Made by a program: the position numbers and the translations under genes
NCBI GenBank assembly: GCA_903936775.1
Contig: CAIZWU010000193.1
Span: 1 to 32,175 of the forward strand
DNA: 32,175 nucleotides
From: an uncultured bacterium
Lineage (GTDB): Bacteria > Verrucomicrobiota > Verrucomicrobiia > Verrucomicrobiales > V1-33
Direction of reading: 5' to 3'
Shown: piece after piece, positions 1 to 9,036 of the stretch
Numbering within the stretch: position 1 is the first letter of the stretch
How the letters are laid out: each line of letters opens with the position of its first letter
Notes under the pieces: model-generated
The model's database searches: none
The model's input: only the letters and a program-made list of their open reading frames with translations
Told to the model about the DNA's origin: nothing

Positions 1-2105
1 GGACCGGTCAGGGCCGGGCAGCGGTCAAGCAGGGTTTGCAGCGGGACTTTGGCGGCGGCCCATTGTTTGGATTCGATGAGCTGATCGGCTTCCCGCAGGA
101 GCATCCAATAGTTGGCGGGACGCTCTTTGGCCCAAGTGGCAAGGCCGGCTTCCGCCCCAGGCAGCAGCAGCAGCGGATCGGGGCGGTCCCAGTTCAGACC
201 GGGGCCGAGTTTTTCGGCAAGATCGCGGGCATACTGGGCGAAGTCGCGTTCCACGGTTTCGAGTGGGGCGACGCGATTAGCCAAGGTGGTATTGATGGGC
301 ACCCCTTCGCCGAGGTCCTTGAGCACCGCTTTGATCGCCTCCGGTCCGGAGCGGCCGATGATGAATTCCACGACCAGCGAAGCTTGAAAGTAGGCAAACT
401 GAAGGTCCGCCGGGGTGGGCGGCGCGAGGAAGGCGCTGCTCATGGAGGCGATGGGTGTGAGTTTGCCGCCGAGGATCTTTTCGCGGTAATCCACATCCAT
501 GTGCTCGCCCCAGGAGGGGTCGGCCTGGCGTTCCTCATAAACGGAGATCCCTTCGCTGAGCCAGCGGGGCATTTTGTTATGGGTGGCTTGAAGGGTGACG
601 GTGTGACAAAACTCATGCCAGAGGACGGCTTCCCAGTTGATGGCGCGGCCGCGGTTGGCAGCTGGGCTCACCGCGGTGACGACGCGGCCAAAACAGACCC
701 CGAGAAAGCCGGGATTGTCCGGCATGCCGAAGGTGCGGACGCCGAAGTCCTTTTGTTGTGGAAAAATCTCGACGATGGTGGGGCGGGTGACCTCGACCCC
801 ATACTTTTCACTGAGTTTTTGCCGGGCGGCGCCGAGCAGTTCGAGCACGCGCGGTCCGTAGATGGCGGCCTCGCTGGCGTTCATGCGGACAGTGAAGTCG
901 CCATTTTTCAAGGTGGTGAAGTCTGCGGTCATGGCATCCCGCAGGGTCATCAGATTGAAGGTGGCGACGTCATAGGCATTATTCGCCTGCACGGTGGCGG
1001 CCAGTTGCCAGCCTTCCTCCTCCTCGCCAAGCCGGAGCAGGTCGCTGGCGAGTTGCGCCTGGGCGGGAAGGTATCCGGAATCAAAGGTCAGGGCCTGACG
1101 TTGCCGGGCCGCGCCTTCGGCGAAGCGGTATTTTTGCGACAGCTTCCGGCCGATCAGATGATCTGGCAGGGGATTGGTGGGCCAGAATTTCAAGGCGGCG
1201 GCACGGAATTCCGCTTCAGCGGCGGAATCGTTTTTCAGATGTGCCAGCACCGCCCGGCAGGCTCCCAGTTCCGGCCGGTGGGGGTTCACCTTTTCCACCC
1301 GGTCCAGCAGCCCGCGGGCTTCGTCATACTTCTCGGCATCTATCAAATGATCGGCCAGCCGCAGCAATGCCGGCACGTGGGCGGGATTGATTTTAAGCGC
1401 GGCTTCCAGATTGGCCACCATGTTCAGACGGTCGCTGGAGGCAAAGGCGAGGGCCAGACCGCACAAAAGGTCAGGGTCGTCCGGAAACGTCTTCAGCGCG
1501 GCCTGGAATTTTTTGGCCGCGAGGGCAAAGTCGTTTTTCTGCAGAGCCAGCTGGCCGGCGGCGAGGAGCGGTTCACGGGCGGCCGGGTCGATCTTCGCGG
1601 CGACCGCATAAACTTTATCGAGGATGGCTTTGGGGTCTTCGCCCAATTCCATGAGGGCCTGTCCGTAGACGACGATGCTTTTGACATCCCGGTAGGCCCG
1701 CCCGCCGCGGCTGGTGACGAGCTGTTGGATTTCCACCGGGATGGACTGGGCGGTCGCGGTGTCCCCATTGGCCAGGAAGACCTCGCGGGCGGCCCACTTC
1801 AGAGTCAAGCTGCGGGGGCTGATGGCGAGAGCTTCCTGGGCGGCGGCAAGGGCTTCCGGGTATTGGCCGGTGGCCATGAGGGCTTCGAGGCGGATGAGAC
1901 CCCAAGCCTCGCGGTCGTTGAAGGAATCGGTCAGGGCGCCCTGGGCGGCGGTGAGGGCGGCGTCATAGTCGCCGGAGCGGAGTTGTTTCAGTGCGCCCTC
2001 CGGATCGGTGGCAGCGGAGGCAAGCGTGAAGGCCCCGCAGCTGGCGGCGATGATGATCCCTACCCGCCAAGGGGTTGGCCACGTAAGGGATGCGGAGCCG
2101 GACAT
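1..2105 (-). CDS. Secreted TPR-repeat protein with HExxH zinc-peptidase (gluzincin/peptidase-MA-like) domain, 3' end outside window
   Basis: Reverse strand translates openly from ATG at 2105 (MSGSASLTWPTPWRVGIIIAASCGAFTLASAATDPEGALKQLRSGDYDAAL...) to the window edge; TPR-like helices, then NWEAVLWHEFCHTVTLQATHNKMPRWLSEGISVYEERQ (HExxH plus downstream SEG..E). The + strand 725 aa ORF is its mirror. Confidence 0.85.
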   Translation of the reverse strand, partial: MSGSASLTWPTPWRVGIIIAASCGAFTLASAATDPEGALKQLRSGDYDAALTAAQGALTDSFNDREAWGLIRLEALMATGQYPEALAAAQEALAISPRSLTLKWAAREVFLANGDTATAQSIPVEIQQLVTSRGGRAYRDVKSIVVYGQALMELGEDPKAILDKVYAVAAKIDPAAREPLLAAGQLALQKNDFALAAKKFQAALKTFPDDPDLLCGLALAFASSDRLNMVANLEAALKINPAHVPALLRLADHLIDAEKYDEARGLLDRVEKVNPHRPELGACRAVLAHLKNDSAAEAEFRAAALKFWPTNPLPDHLIGRKLSQKYRFAEGAARQRQALTFDSGYLPAQAQLASDLLRLGEEEEGWQLAATVQANNAYDVATFNLMTLRDAMTADFTTLKNGDFTVRMNASEAAIYGPRVLELLGAARQKLSEKYGVEVTRPTIVEIFPQQKDFGVRTFGMPDNPGFLGVCFGRVVTAVSPAANRGRAINWEAVLWHEFCHTVTLQATHNKMPRWLSEGISVYEERQADPSWGEHMDVDYREKILGGKLTPIASMSSAFLAPPTPADLQFAYFQASLVVEFIIGRSGPEAIKAVLKDLGEGVPINTTLANRVAPLETVERDFAQYARDLAEKLGPGLNWDRPDPLLLLPGAEAGLATWAKERPANYWMLLREADQLIESKQWAAAKVPLQTLLDRCPALTG

Positions 2106-2326
2106 ATTTCGGACGAGCTTGGAGGGTACTCAGGCAGCGCTCAAGCTACGAATGCGCCGGGGGTGAAGTTACAGCAATTCCAGGCCATGCGATGGCCCCG
2201 GGGCGGGTTCTGAACGGTTATCTGGGCCGGTCGCACCGCGGCTGCCCCGGCAGGGGAAATTCCGCGGGGGTGCCTGATTTAAGTTGTGCCTGCGGCGAAT
2301 TCCCGGGAATCTGCGGCCCTTCTATT

Positions 2327-3271
2327 ATGCCCCTGACCAGCCTCTTCGATATCCAGGTCAACGGCTTTGCCGGCGTGGATTTCCAACAACCGGATCTTTC
2401 CGCCGCCGCGCTGCGCCACGCGGTGGACGGGTTGGCGGGGCATCAGACCCGGCGGTTTTTTGCGACGCTGATCACAGATTCGCTGTCCTCGCTGGCCGCC
2501 AAATTCGAAAACTTGGAACGGCTCCGGGCCGCTGACCCCGTGATCGCGGAGGCCGTCTGCGGTTATCATCTCGAAGGCCCATGGCTGTCGCCGGAACCGG
2601 GGTTCTGCGGAGCGCACCAACCGCAGTTCATGGGGCCGCCGGACCGGGCCGATTTTGAAAAACTCCAGGCCGCCGCGGGGGGGCATATCAAGCTGATCAC
2701 GCTCGCCCCGGAGTGGCCCGGCAGTGCCGGTTTTATCCGCGCAGTCACGGCATGCGGCGTGCAGGTTTCGATGGGTCATAGCAATGCCCAGGACGAGGCC
2801 ATTGATCAGGCCATCGCCGCCGGCGCCCGCTTCTGCACGCATCTCGGCAATGGGGTGCCCACCCAGCTGCACCGGCACGACAACGTGATCCAGCGCCTGC
2901 TGGCCCGCGACGAACTCACCGCCTTCTTCATCCCGGATGGGATTCATCTACCGCCCGGAGTGCTGCAGAACTTCTACCGGGCCAAACCGCCCGGCCGGGC
3001 CTTGTTCACTACCGACGCCATGGCGGCAGCGGGAGCCCCGGACGGACGTTACCGCCTGGCTGGCCATGAATTGGAAGTCGGGCGCGACCGGGTGGTGCGT
3101 CTGCCGGGCAGTCCGCTCTTTGCCGGCTCGGCCCTCACGCCACCGGAAGGAGTGGCGAATCTGAGCCGCTGGCTCGGGCTGGATCCCGACCATGCCCGCC
3201 GCTTGTTCTCTACTGCCATCGCTGAAGCTTTCGGCTTAACTCTTCCCCTGCTTGATCCCCCACCTCCATGA
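2327..3271 (+). CDS. nagA: N-acetylglucosamine-6-phosphate deacetylase-like amidohydrolase (short form)
   Basis: MPLTSLFDIQVNGFAGVDFQ..., HLEGPWLSPEPGFCGAH, VSMGHSNA, THLGNG, TTDAMAAAG motifs; overlaps nagB by ATGA. Start placed at the internal ATG of the 2090..3271 ORF, where homology begins. Confidence 0.87.
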   Translation: MPLTSLFDIQVNGFAGVDFQQPDLSAAALRHAVDGLAGHQTRRFFATLITDSLSSLAAKFENLERLRAADPVIAEAVCGYHLEGPWLSPEPGFCGAHQPQFMGPPDRADFEKLQAAAGGHIKLITLAPEWPGSAGFIRAVTACGVQVSMGHSNAQDEAIDQAIAAGARFCTHLGNGVPTQLHRHDNVIQRLLARDELTAFFIPDGIHLPPGVLQNFYRAKPPGRALFTTDAMAAAGAPDGRYRLAGHELEVGRDRVVRLPGSPLFAGSALTPPEGVANLSRWLGLDPDHARRLFSTAIAEAFGLTLPLLDPPPP

Positions 3272-4035
3272 CTTCCCTGACTTTTGATGCCCTGAACGTC
3301 GAAATCCACCCGGACCGGGCCGCGATGGGCGCCGCCGCCGCCAGGCGCGCCGCCGCGCTCCTGCGGGAAACCCTGGCCCGCCAGAAGCAGGCCCGGATCA
3401 TTGTGGCCAGTGCGCCGTCCCAGGATGAATTGATCTCCGGCCTGGCGGGCGCACCAGACCTGGACTGGAGCCGGATTACGATCTTCCACATGGATGAATA
3501 CGTGGGACTGCCCGCCGGACATCCCGCCACCTTCCGTGCCTATCAGGAAACGCATCTGCTGGCCCTGATCCGACCGGCAGCCTTTCACGGAATCCGGGGA
3601 GAGAGCCTGGACTCTGCGGCGGAGGCGGCCCGCTATGCCGCCCTGCTGGCTGAAGCCCCCATTGATCTCGTCTGCTTGGGTATTGGCGAAAATGGGCATA
3701 TCGCCTTCAACGATCCGCCGGTCGCCGATTTTGAGGATGCCCAGGCGGTAAAATTGGTGACGCTCGATGAATCCTGCCGCCAACAGCAGGTCAACGACGG
3801 TTGTTTTCCCGGTCTCGAGGCGGTGCCTGCCGAGGCGCTCACTCTGACCTGCCCTGCCCTGATGTCGGGCCGGTCCCTCGTCTGTGTGGTGCCCGGCCCC
3901 CGTAAAGCAGCCGCGGTGCGGTCCACCCTGCTGGATGCCATCTCCACCGCCTGCCCGGCGACCCTCCTGCGGCGTCACCCCAATGCGGTCCTTTACCTGG
4001 ATCCCGGATCGTCCGCTGAACTGCCCGTCGCCTGA
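3268..4035 (+). CDS. nagB: Glucosamine-6-phosphate deaminase / isomerase family
   Basis: ITIFHMDEYVGL, DLVCLGIGENGHIAFNDPP motifs; 4 bp overlap with nagA. Confidence 0.88.
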   Translation: MTSLTFDALNVEIHPDRAAMGAAAARRAAALLRETLARQKQARIIVASAPSQDELISGLAGAPDLDWSRITIFHMDEYVGLPAGHPATFRAYQETHLLALIRPAAFHGIRGESLDSAAEAARYAALLAEAPIDLVCLGIGENGHIAFNDPPVADFEDAQAVKLVTLDESCRQQQVNDGCFPGLEAVPAEALTLTCPALMSGRSLVCVVPGPRKAAAVRSTLLDAISTACPATLLRRHPNAVLYLDPGSSAELPVA

Positions 4036-4126
4036 ATCCTGCGCCGACGGGGGCGGCCCATCCGCGCCTGGCCCAGCGACACTCCAGACTTGGCGAACTC
4101 CGGAAAGTTCCCACCGTGGCACAAAA

Positions 4127-4156
4127 AAACCCCGGAGCCTGATGGCCCCGGGGTTT
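4127..4156. terminator. Bidirectional intrinsic terminator between convergent nagB and the LamG/PA14-like gene
   Basis: aaaccccgg ...12 nt... ccggggttt inverted repeat (4127-4135 / 4148-4156) with adjacent A-run upstream. Confidence 0.75.
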
Positions 4157-4186
4157 CTGCCGGTATCGCACGGGGGTTGGTTGCCT

Positions 4187-7100
4187 TTACAGGCGGCGCA
4201 CCCGCAGGTAAGCGCGGGGAGAACCTGCCGGAAGGACCCCTCCATTCGCCGGATAGAGCGCGGTGATATTTGAGTTGAGGGTGGTTGTCCCCGCAGCACC
4301 AACAATCACGGGGCCGGGAGCCACATTCCATTTTTGTGGAGTTCCCGGAGCGCCAGCCTCCATATTGGTGCTGTATTCCAGTTGATAGGTTGCCCCGGCA
4401 GTGGAAACAAAAGTGAGGGAGTAGGCTCCGGTCACCGTATTGGCCGTGAAGTTGGTCACCGGAATGGTTTCCGGGGCGGCTGGAGCGACCAGCACCAGCA
4501 GATCAAAGTCAGTCAGGGTAGTGCCTGCCCCCTCCATCAGAAGAGGGTAATTAAATCCGGGGGAAACCGGAGCCTTGGCGCCAACGACTTCCCACCACGA
4601 ACCACCCCCGCCTTCGAACACGAGGGTCTTGATCGTATAGGTGCCCACAGCGAGGGTGACCTGACCGATGGTGCGGCTGTTTCCGGTACCTACTTCCACT
4701 TGGAGCCGGTCATTAAGCCCGCTGCCCGGCACGGATTCAGTGAGGATCGCCTGGGCAAGGTGGTTGGATTCCAGGATGGAACTCCAGACCGGATTGCCGG
4801 GACCTGAAATGTCCATGTAGCCGCCATCATCGCCTTGGAACCCAAGGTTATAGACTCCGGCCTGGGTGATTACCAGGCTGCCGGTCGCCCGCATCGCGTA
4901 GTTATTATCATCCGCCGCGGTATTCCGGGGAAACGGATTGTTTGGGGTGAAGCTGCCATCGGCTCCCGCCTCGGGGTCCGTGAAATTCAGCAGGGGCCAG
5001 GCGGTAGTGGTTTTATCAGCATCGAGCAAAGCCTCAGCCGCGGCAATCGTGCCGAGATTGCCTGCCACGGTATCCGGCAGGGAGGTTTCCACATTCCAGC
5101 CCGGGGCGGCCATGCCAGGGACGACAATGGTGGCGGCGGGAGTCTGGTAGCCCACCGTTCTCCAGCCCTGGGGTGGTTCGGTGCCATGCGGATATTCCCC
5201 GGCTGCAGCAATGAGTTCATACCAGAAACCGCCGCCGCCTTCCCATTGGATATATTCCAAATCATATTCGCCAGCAGCCAGGAACATGATGCCACGGGTG
5301 TTGCTGTCGCCGGTACCGGCATCAAAAAACAACTCGTTGGGATTCGACATTTCAAACCGGCCGTTTGCCTGGTTGGGATCGCCGTTGGTCGCCTGCTTGA
5401 AGCTGGGGTTGGCCCCGGCCACCGCTTTGACGCGCAGCAGGAATCCATCATCGCCACGGCCCCAGAAGGTATAGGAGCTACTGGTGGGGACGGAGATGCG
5501 GCCCTTGGCGACGGTAACGACCCGGTCATTGGCACCTTGTGGGGCATTGGGATCGTCATTGAGCAGATCATCTCCCAAAATCGTGCCCGATGCGCCGCCG
5601 GTGGACCCAGGGTCGCGGGCATTGAGGGAGCTGCGCAGGAAGTCGAACGTCAGGTTATCCCCATCGGCTGGGGTGCGGACGGTATCCCTCAGGAAATCGC
5701 TGACCTGCTGGAGATTATCCACGCTATCGGCGGAGAACCAGGTACGCACCCCAAACTTGCCCGCGGCTCCAGGAATCCCAGGAGGGTTGGTGACCCAGCG
5801 GGGTTTGAAGGGCACTGCGAGGACGGCGGGATCATTGGGATTGCCGACCAGCGTCCAGGTGTTGGTGTCACGATCCGCTTTGAAAGAGCCCGGGGCTGAC
5901 GCCACTTCCCAGGAGGAGCCGCCGGTGCCTTCGAAGGCCACGAACTGCACATCATACGTCCCGGGAGCGGTGAAGTTATAGACCCCACGGGTATTGGAAT
6001 CTCCGGTGAAACCCGGAAACACGAGGGTTTGGGGGTCACCCAGGTCAATGATGCCTCCACCGGAAAAGGAGACAAACTTGCTGCCAGCCCCGGCAGGCGG
6101 GCCACCGCTGATGCGAAGTCCCATGCCGTCATCACTGTGAATGCTATAGGTGACGGGACCCGCTGCGGCGATCACGACCTGGGTTTTAGCAATCACCATC
6201 ACGTTGTCATCCGGACCGGCCTGATCGCCGATAAAGGGAAGATCATTGTTGAAATTACCCCCCGTCCCGGCTTGATCCGGATCGGTATGATTAACGACGG
6301 GAGCCGTGCCATCAACAATGGCAGGGTCCGCAGGATCGGGATCGTCAGCAGGCAGGTCCGCCGCTGCAGTAACGGCAAAATCCAGACCCGATCCCCAGCC
6401 GGTTCCATTGCGGTGTTCCCTCACCCCCCAAACTCCGGGGGAGCCGGCAGGACCCGGGAGCGGGGCTGTGGGAAAATAGGGCGACCGGACGCTGCCGGAA
6501 CCGCTGATGTTGGCGTCGGTTTGGTCCTTGGCCGCGAGAGTATAGGTGTGGCTGGAGGCGGGAGGCAGTCCTGTGGCCGCATAAAACACGGTGGTGGTGG
6601 CAGCCACTTTGGTGACGGTGGTCGGCGTGACGGTGGCCCCATCAATGTCCAGGGTGATGGAGGCGGTCTGCACCACGCTGGCGGGATCGTCCACGATCTT
6701 GAATGTATAACCGGTATTGTCCAGCCTGGCCTCGGTCACGGTAGCCAGAACGTAGAGGGGCAACCCATTGATCATTTCTGCCTGGATCTGGGCTGGAGTC
6801 AGCACCTCATCCCCAAAGACTTTTACTTCGTCCAGAGCTCCGACATAGGAACCGGGATTCCGGGAGGTCCCAATCAGCAGATTGCCTGAACTGAGCGTGT
6901 CTTGAGTTCCCCCGGCCCCTGGCCCGGCCACCAGCACCCCGTCTTCGTAGATTTCCTGCTGATTGTCGGTCCGGTTTACCCACGCCACGTGGTGCCACGT
7001 ATTGGGTTTGGTGAGGCCGGCGGGGCCGACATCGTCACCCCAATGGCCGCTATGGTAGCCGGCATCGCGTGCGCCCAGGTGCAGGGCATTGTCCCCGAAC

Positions 7101-7543
7101 CCATTAGGCTGTCCGAACACAAAGTTGTCTCCAGTCTGACTGCCGATATTGATCCAAGCCATGGCCGTGTAAGGGCGGTTGGTTACCGAGCCATTCACCA
7201 TCCCAAACGCATCCAAGGTCAGCCCCGTATCCACGTGGCCGGCATCGGCGCCGCTATCACCATCTGCGGAGGTAAACCGCAGGCCTTTCCCAAGCAGATA
7301 CCGGCTGCTGCCGACCGTGATGACCGTATTTTGAATCAATTGGACTTTTTCCGGATGTCCAATCGTGCCGACGTCTGCTGCGCCAGGAGCGAGGTTGGTG
7401 ACCGTATCTACGGTGACATCCGTCACATTTTCGAAGCTATACCGCAGGGTCAAGGCCGCTTCTGCTTCATAAAGTCCCAACAGACTGCTGCAGACCAGCA
7501 GAACGATTGGCTTCATTGATCGGATCGTGCTCATTGAGTTCAT
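4187..7543 (-). CDS. Large secreted protein with N-terminal LamG/concanavalin A-like domain and three PA14-like modules
   Basis: Start set at MNSMSTIRSMKPIVLLVCSSLLGLYEAEA (signal peptide) inside the 4187..7603 ORF (GTG at 7603); LamG-like KGLRFTSADGD...TAMAWINIGSQ...WHHVAWVN; three copies of the DDG(M/F/G)...(F/Y)xGGGxxW(W/Y)E(V/L) pattern. Confidence 0.85.
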   Translation of the reverse strand: MNSMSTIRSMKPIVLLVCSSLLGLYEAEAALTLRYSFENVTDVTVDTVTNLAPGAADVGTIGHPEKVQLIQNTVITVGSSRYLLGKGLRFTSADGDSGADAGHVDTGLTLDAFGMVNGSVTNRPYTAMAWINIGSQTGDNFVFGQPNGFGDNALHLGARDAGYHSGHWGDDVGPAGLTKPNTWHHVAWVNRTDNQQEIYEDGVLVAGPGAGGTQDTLSSGNLLIGTSRNPGSYVGALDEVKVFGDEVLTPAQIQAEMINGLPLYVLATVTEARLDNTGYTFKIVDDPASVVQTASITLDIDGATVTPTTVTKVAATTTVFYAATGLPPASSHTYTLAAKDQTDANISGSGSVRSPYFPTAPLPGPAGSPGVWGVREHRNGTGWGSGLDFAVTAAADLPADDPDPADPAIVDGTAPVVNHTDPDQAGTGGNFNNDLPFIGDQAGPDDNVMVIAKTQVVIAAAGPVTYSIHSDDGMGLRISGGPPAGAGSKFVSFSGGGIIDLGDPQTLVFPGFTGDSNTRGVYNFTAPGTYDVQFVAFEGTGGSSWEVASAPGSFKADRDTNTWTLVGNPNDPAVLAVPFKPRWVTNPPGIPGAAGKFGVRTWFSADSVDNLQQVSDFLRDTVRTPADGDNLTFDFLRSSLNARDPGSTGGASGTILGDDLLNDDPNAPQGANDRVVTVAKGRISVPTSSSYTFWGRGDDGFLLRVKAVAGANPSFKQATNGDPNQANGRFEMSNPNELFFDAGTGDSNTRGIMFLAAGEYDLEYIQWEGGGGFWYELIAAAGEYPHGTEPPQGWRTVGYQTPAATIVVPGMAAPGWNVETSLPDTVAGNLGTIAAAEALLDADKTTTAWPLLNFTDPEAGADGSFTPNNPFPRNTAADDNNYAMRATGSLVITQAGVYNLGFQGDDGGYMDISGPGNPVWSSILESNHLAQAILTESVPGSGLNDRLQVEVGTGNSRTIGQVTLAVGTYTIKTLVFEGGGGSWWEVVGAKAPVSPGFNYPLLMEGAGTTLTDFDLLVLVAPAAPETIPVTNFTANTVTGAYSLTFVSTAGATYQLEYSTNMEAGAPGTPQKWNVAPGPVIVGAAGTTTLNSNITALYPANGGVLPAGSPRAYLRVRRL

Positions 7544-7703
7544 GGCTTGAATTTGGTCAGAGGATTTTATTCTAATTTCCGGGGCGGCGCGACAAGGGGC
7601 CACCTACGGAATACTGCGGCTAATGCCACTCTAATTCTTTTCAACAATTACCTAATATCACAAGCAATGGTCAATGAATTCTTATTCCTCCGTTCAAAAT
7701 GTG

Positions 7704-7766
7704 CTGCCGCGAATGCCAATTTGTGGAAAATGCCCAAAGCTCTCCACAAAATATGCCACGCGGCAG
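7704..7766. repeat. Two-stem palindromic element with symmetric internal loop
   Basis: ctgccgcg/cgcggcag (7704-7711/7759-7766) and tttgtgga/tccacaaa (7720-7727/7743-7750), both perfect 8 bp, separated by 8x8 nt internal loop. Confidence 0.6.
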
Positions 7767-7920
7767 TATAAACCATAAATTAAGGGAAATAATCGCCCCC
7801 CCCTGAAACCACGCCTGCAGACCCCACCACCAAGTGATGGACCGCCAGGCCCGCAGGATCAGGGCTTTCATCCGGGAGGATTTGGCCGGAATAACCCACC
7901 TCATCCATTGGAATGGGCCA

Positions 7921-8991
7921 CTAGCCCGGCACCGTTTCAAGCCCCGGGTAATCGATGTAGCCTTCGGGTCCTTGACCGTAAAAGGTTTGGGGTTGGGGCT
8001 GGTTGAGGGGTGCCCCTTCGCGGAAACGGCGGGGAAGGTCCGGATTGGCGATGAACAGCTGCCCCCAGGCGACGGCATCCGCTTCGCCGGCGGAGACCGC
8101 AGCTTCAGCAGATGCCTGGGTGAACTGTTCGTTGGCGATGAACACCCCGCCGAATTGCTTTTTGAGCTGGGGACCCAGCGCCGGGGCTTGGTGGTGCTCG
8201 CGGGCACAGAGGAAGGCAAGGCCACGGCGGCCCGTTTCTCCGGCGACATAACCAAAAATCGCGGCAGGATCGGAGTCCCCCATGTCATGGGCATCGCAAC
8301 GCGGGGCGAGGTGCAGGCCCACCCGGTCGGCGCCCCAGACGCCGATGGCGGCATCCACCGCTTCCAGCATGAGCCGCGCGCGATTTTCCACGGAACCGCC
8401 GTAGTCGTCGGTGCGGTGGTTGGTGGAGTCCTGGAGGAACTGGTCCAGCAAATAACCGTTGGCGCCGTGAATCTCCACGCCATCGAATCCGGCCAACTGC
8501 GCCTGCTCCGCGCCGAGGCGGTAAGCGGCGATCACGCCGGGCAGCTCGCTGGCCTCCAGGGCACGCGGCGTTTCAAACGCCTTCTCCGGGCGCACCAGGC
8601 TGACGTGCCCCTTGGCGGCGATGGCGCTGGGAGCGACCGGCTGCGCCCCATTCAGATACGATGAATCCGAGATCCGCCCCACGTGCCAGAGTTGGAGCAG
8701 GATCTGTCCGCCTTCCGCATGCACGGCGGCCGTCACTTTTTTCCAGCCGGCCACCTGGTCCGCCGACCAGATGCCAGGGGTGTCAGGATAACCCACCCCC
8801 ATGGGATCGACCGAGGTAGCCTCACTGAGAATCAGCCCGGCGCTGGCACGCTGGCGGTAGTAGGCGGCCATGAGGTCGTTGGGCACGCGTCCGGCACTGC
8901 TGCGGCAGCGGGTGAGCGGGGCCATGACGATGCGGTTGGGCAGGTGGAAGGCACCGGCTTTCAGAGGAGTGAAGAGAATGGAATTGGACAT
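7921..8991 (-). CDS. nemA: Old Yellow Enzyme family NADH:flavin oxidoreductase (N-ethylmaleimide reductase-like)
   Basis: LFTPLKAGAFHLPNRIVMAPLTRCRS, LILSEATSVDPMGVGYPDTPGIWS, LWHVGRISD, FDGVEIHGANGYLLDQFLQDSTNHRTDDYGGSVENRARL. Start at MSNSIL; the ORF extends to 9012. Confidence 0.9.
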   Translation of the reverse strand: MSNSILFTPLKAGAFHLPNRIVMAPLTRCRSSAGRVPNDLMAAYYRQRASAGLILSEATSVDPMGVGYPDTPGIWSADQVAGWKKVTAAVHAEGGQILLQLWHVGRISDSSYLNGAQPVAPSAIAAKGHVSLVRPEKAFETPRALEASELPGVIAAYRLGAEQAQLAGFDGVEIHGANGYLLDQFLQDSTNHRTDDYGGSVENRARLMLEAVDAAIGVWGADRVGLHLAPRCDAHDMGDSDPAAIFGYVAGETGRRGLAFLCAREHHQAPALGPQLKKQFGGVFIANEQFTQASAEAAVSAGEADAVAWGQLFIANPDLPRRFREGAPLNQPQPQTFYGQGPEGYIDYPGLETVPG

Positions 8992-9036
8992 GTTATTCAA
9001 GAGGGAGGACAAAGGGTGGAATCAGGGTGTTTCCGG

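Noticed and set aside
36-2213. 725 aa + strand ORF
   Set aside because: Mirror of the real minus-strand TPR/HExxH gene; Gly/Phe/Gln-rich composition typical of antisense frames in GC-rich DNA, no recognisable domain.
3268-4035. NagB catalytic-site changes (GENGHIAFND instead of the E. coli pattern)
   Set aside because: I recall this form as common in non-proteobacterial homologues, so it is probably a subfamily signature rather than a novelty.
3049-4305. 418 aa minus-strand ORF
   Set aside because: Antisense of nagA/nagB, running across the terminator; no family similarity.
7671-7920. Possible sigma-54 promoter (TGGCA...GC) in the gap upstream of the LamG/PA14-like gene
   Set aside because: Spacing between GG and GC does not fit the -24/-12 consensus on inspection.
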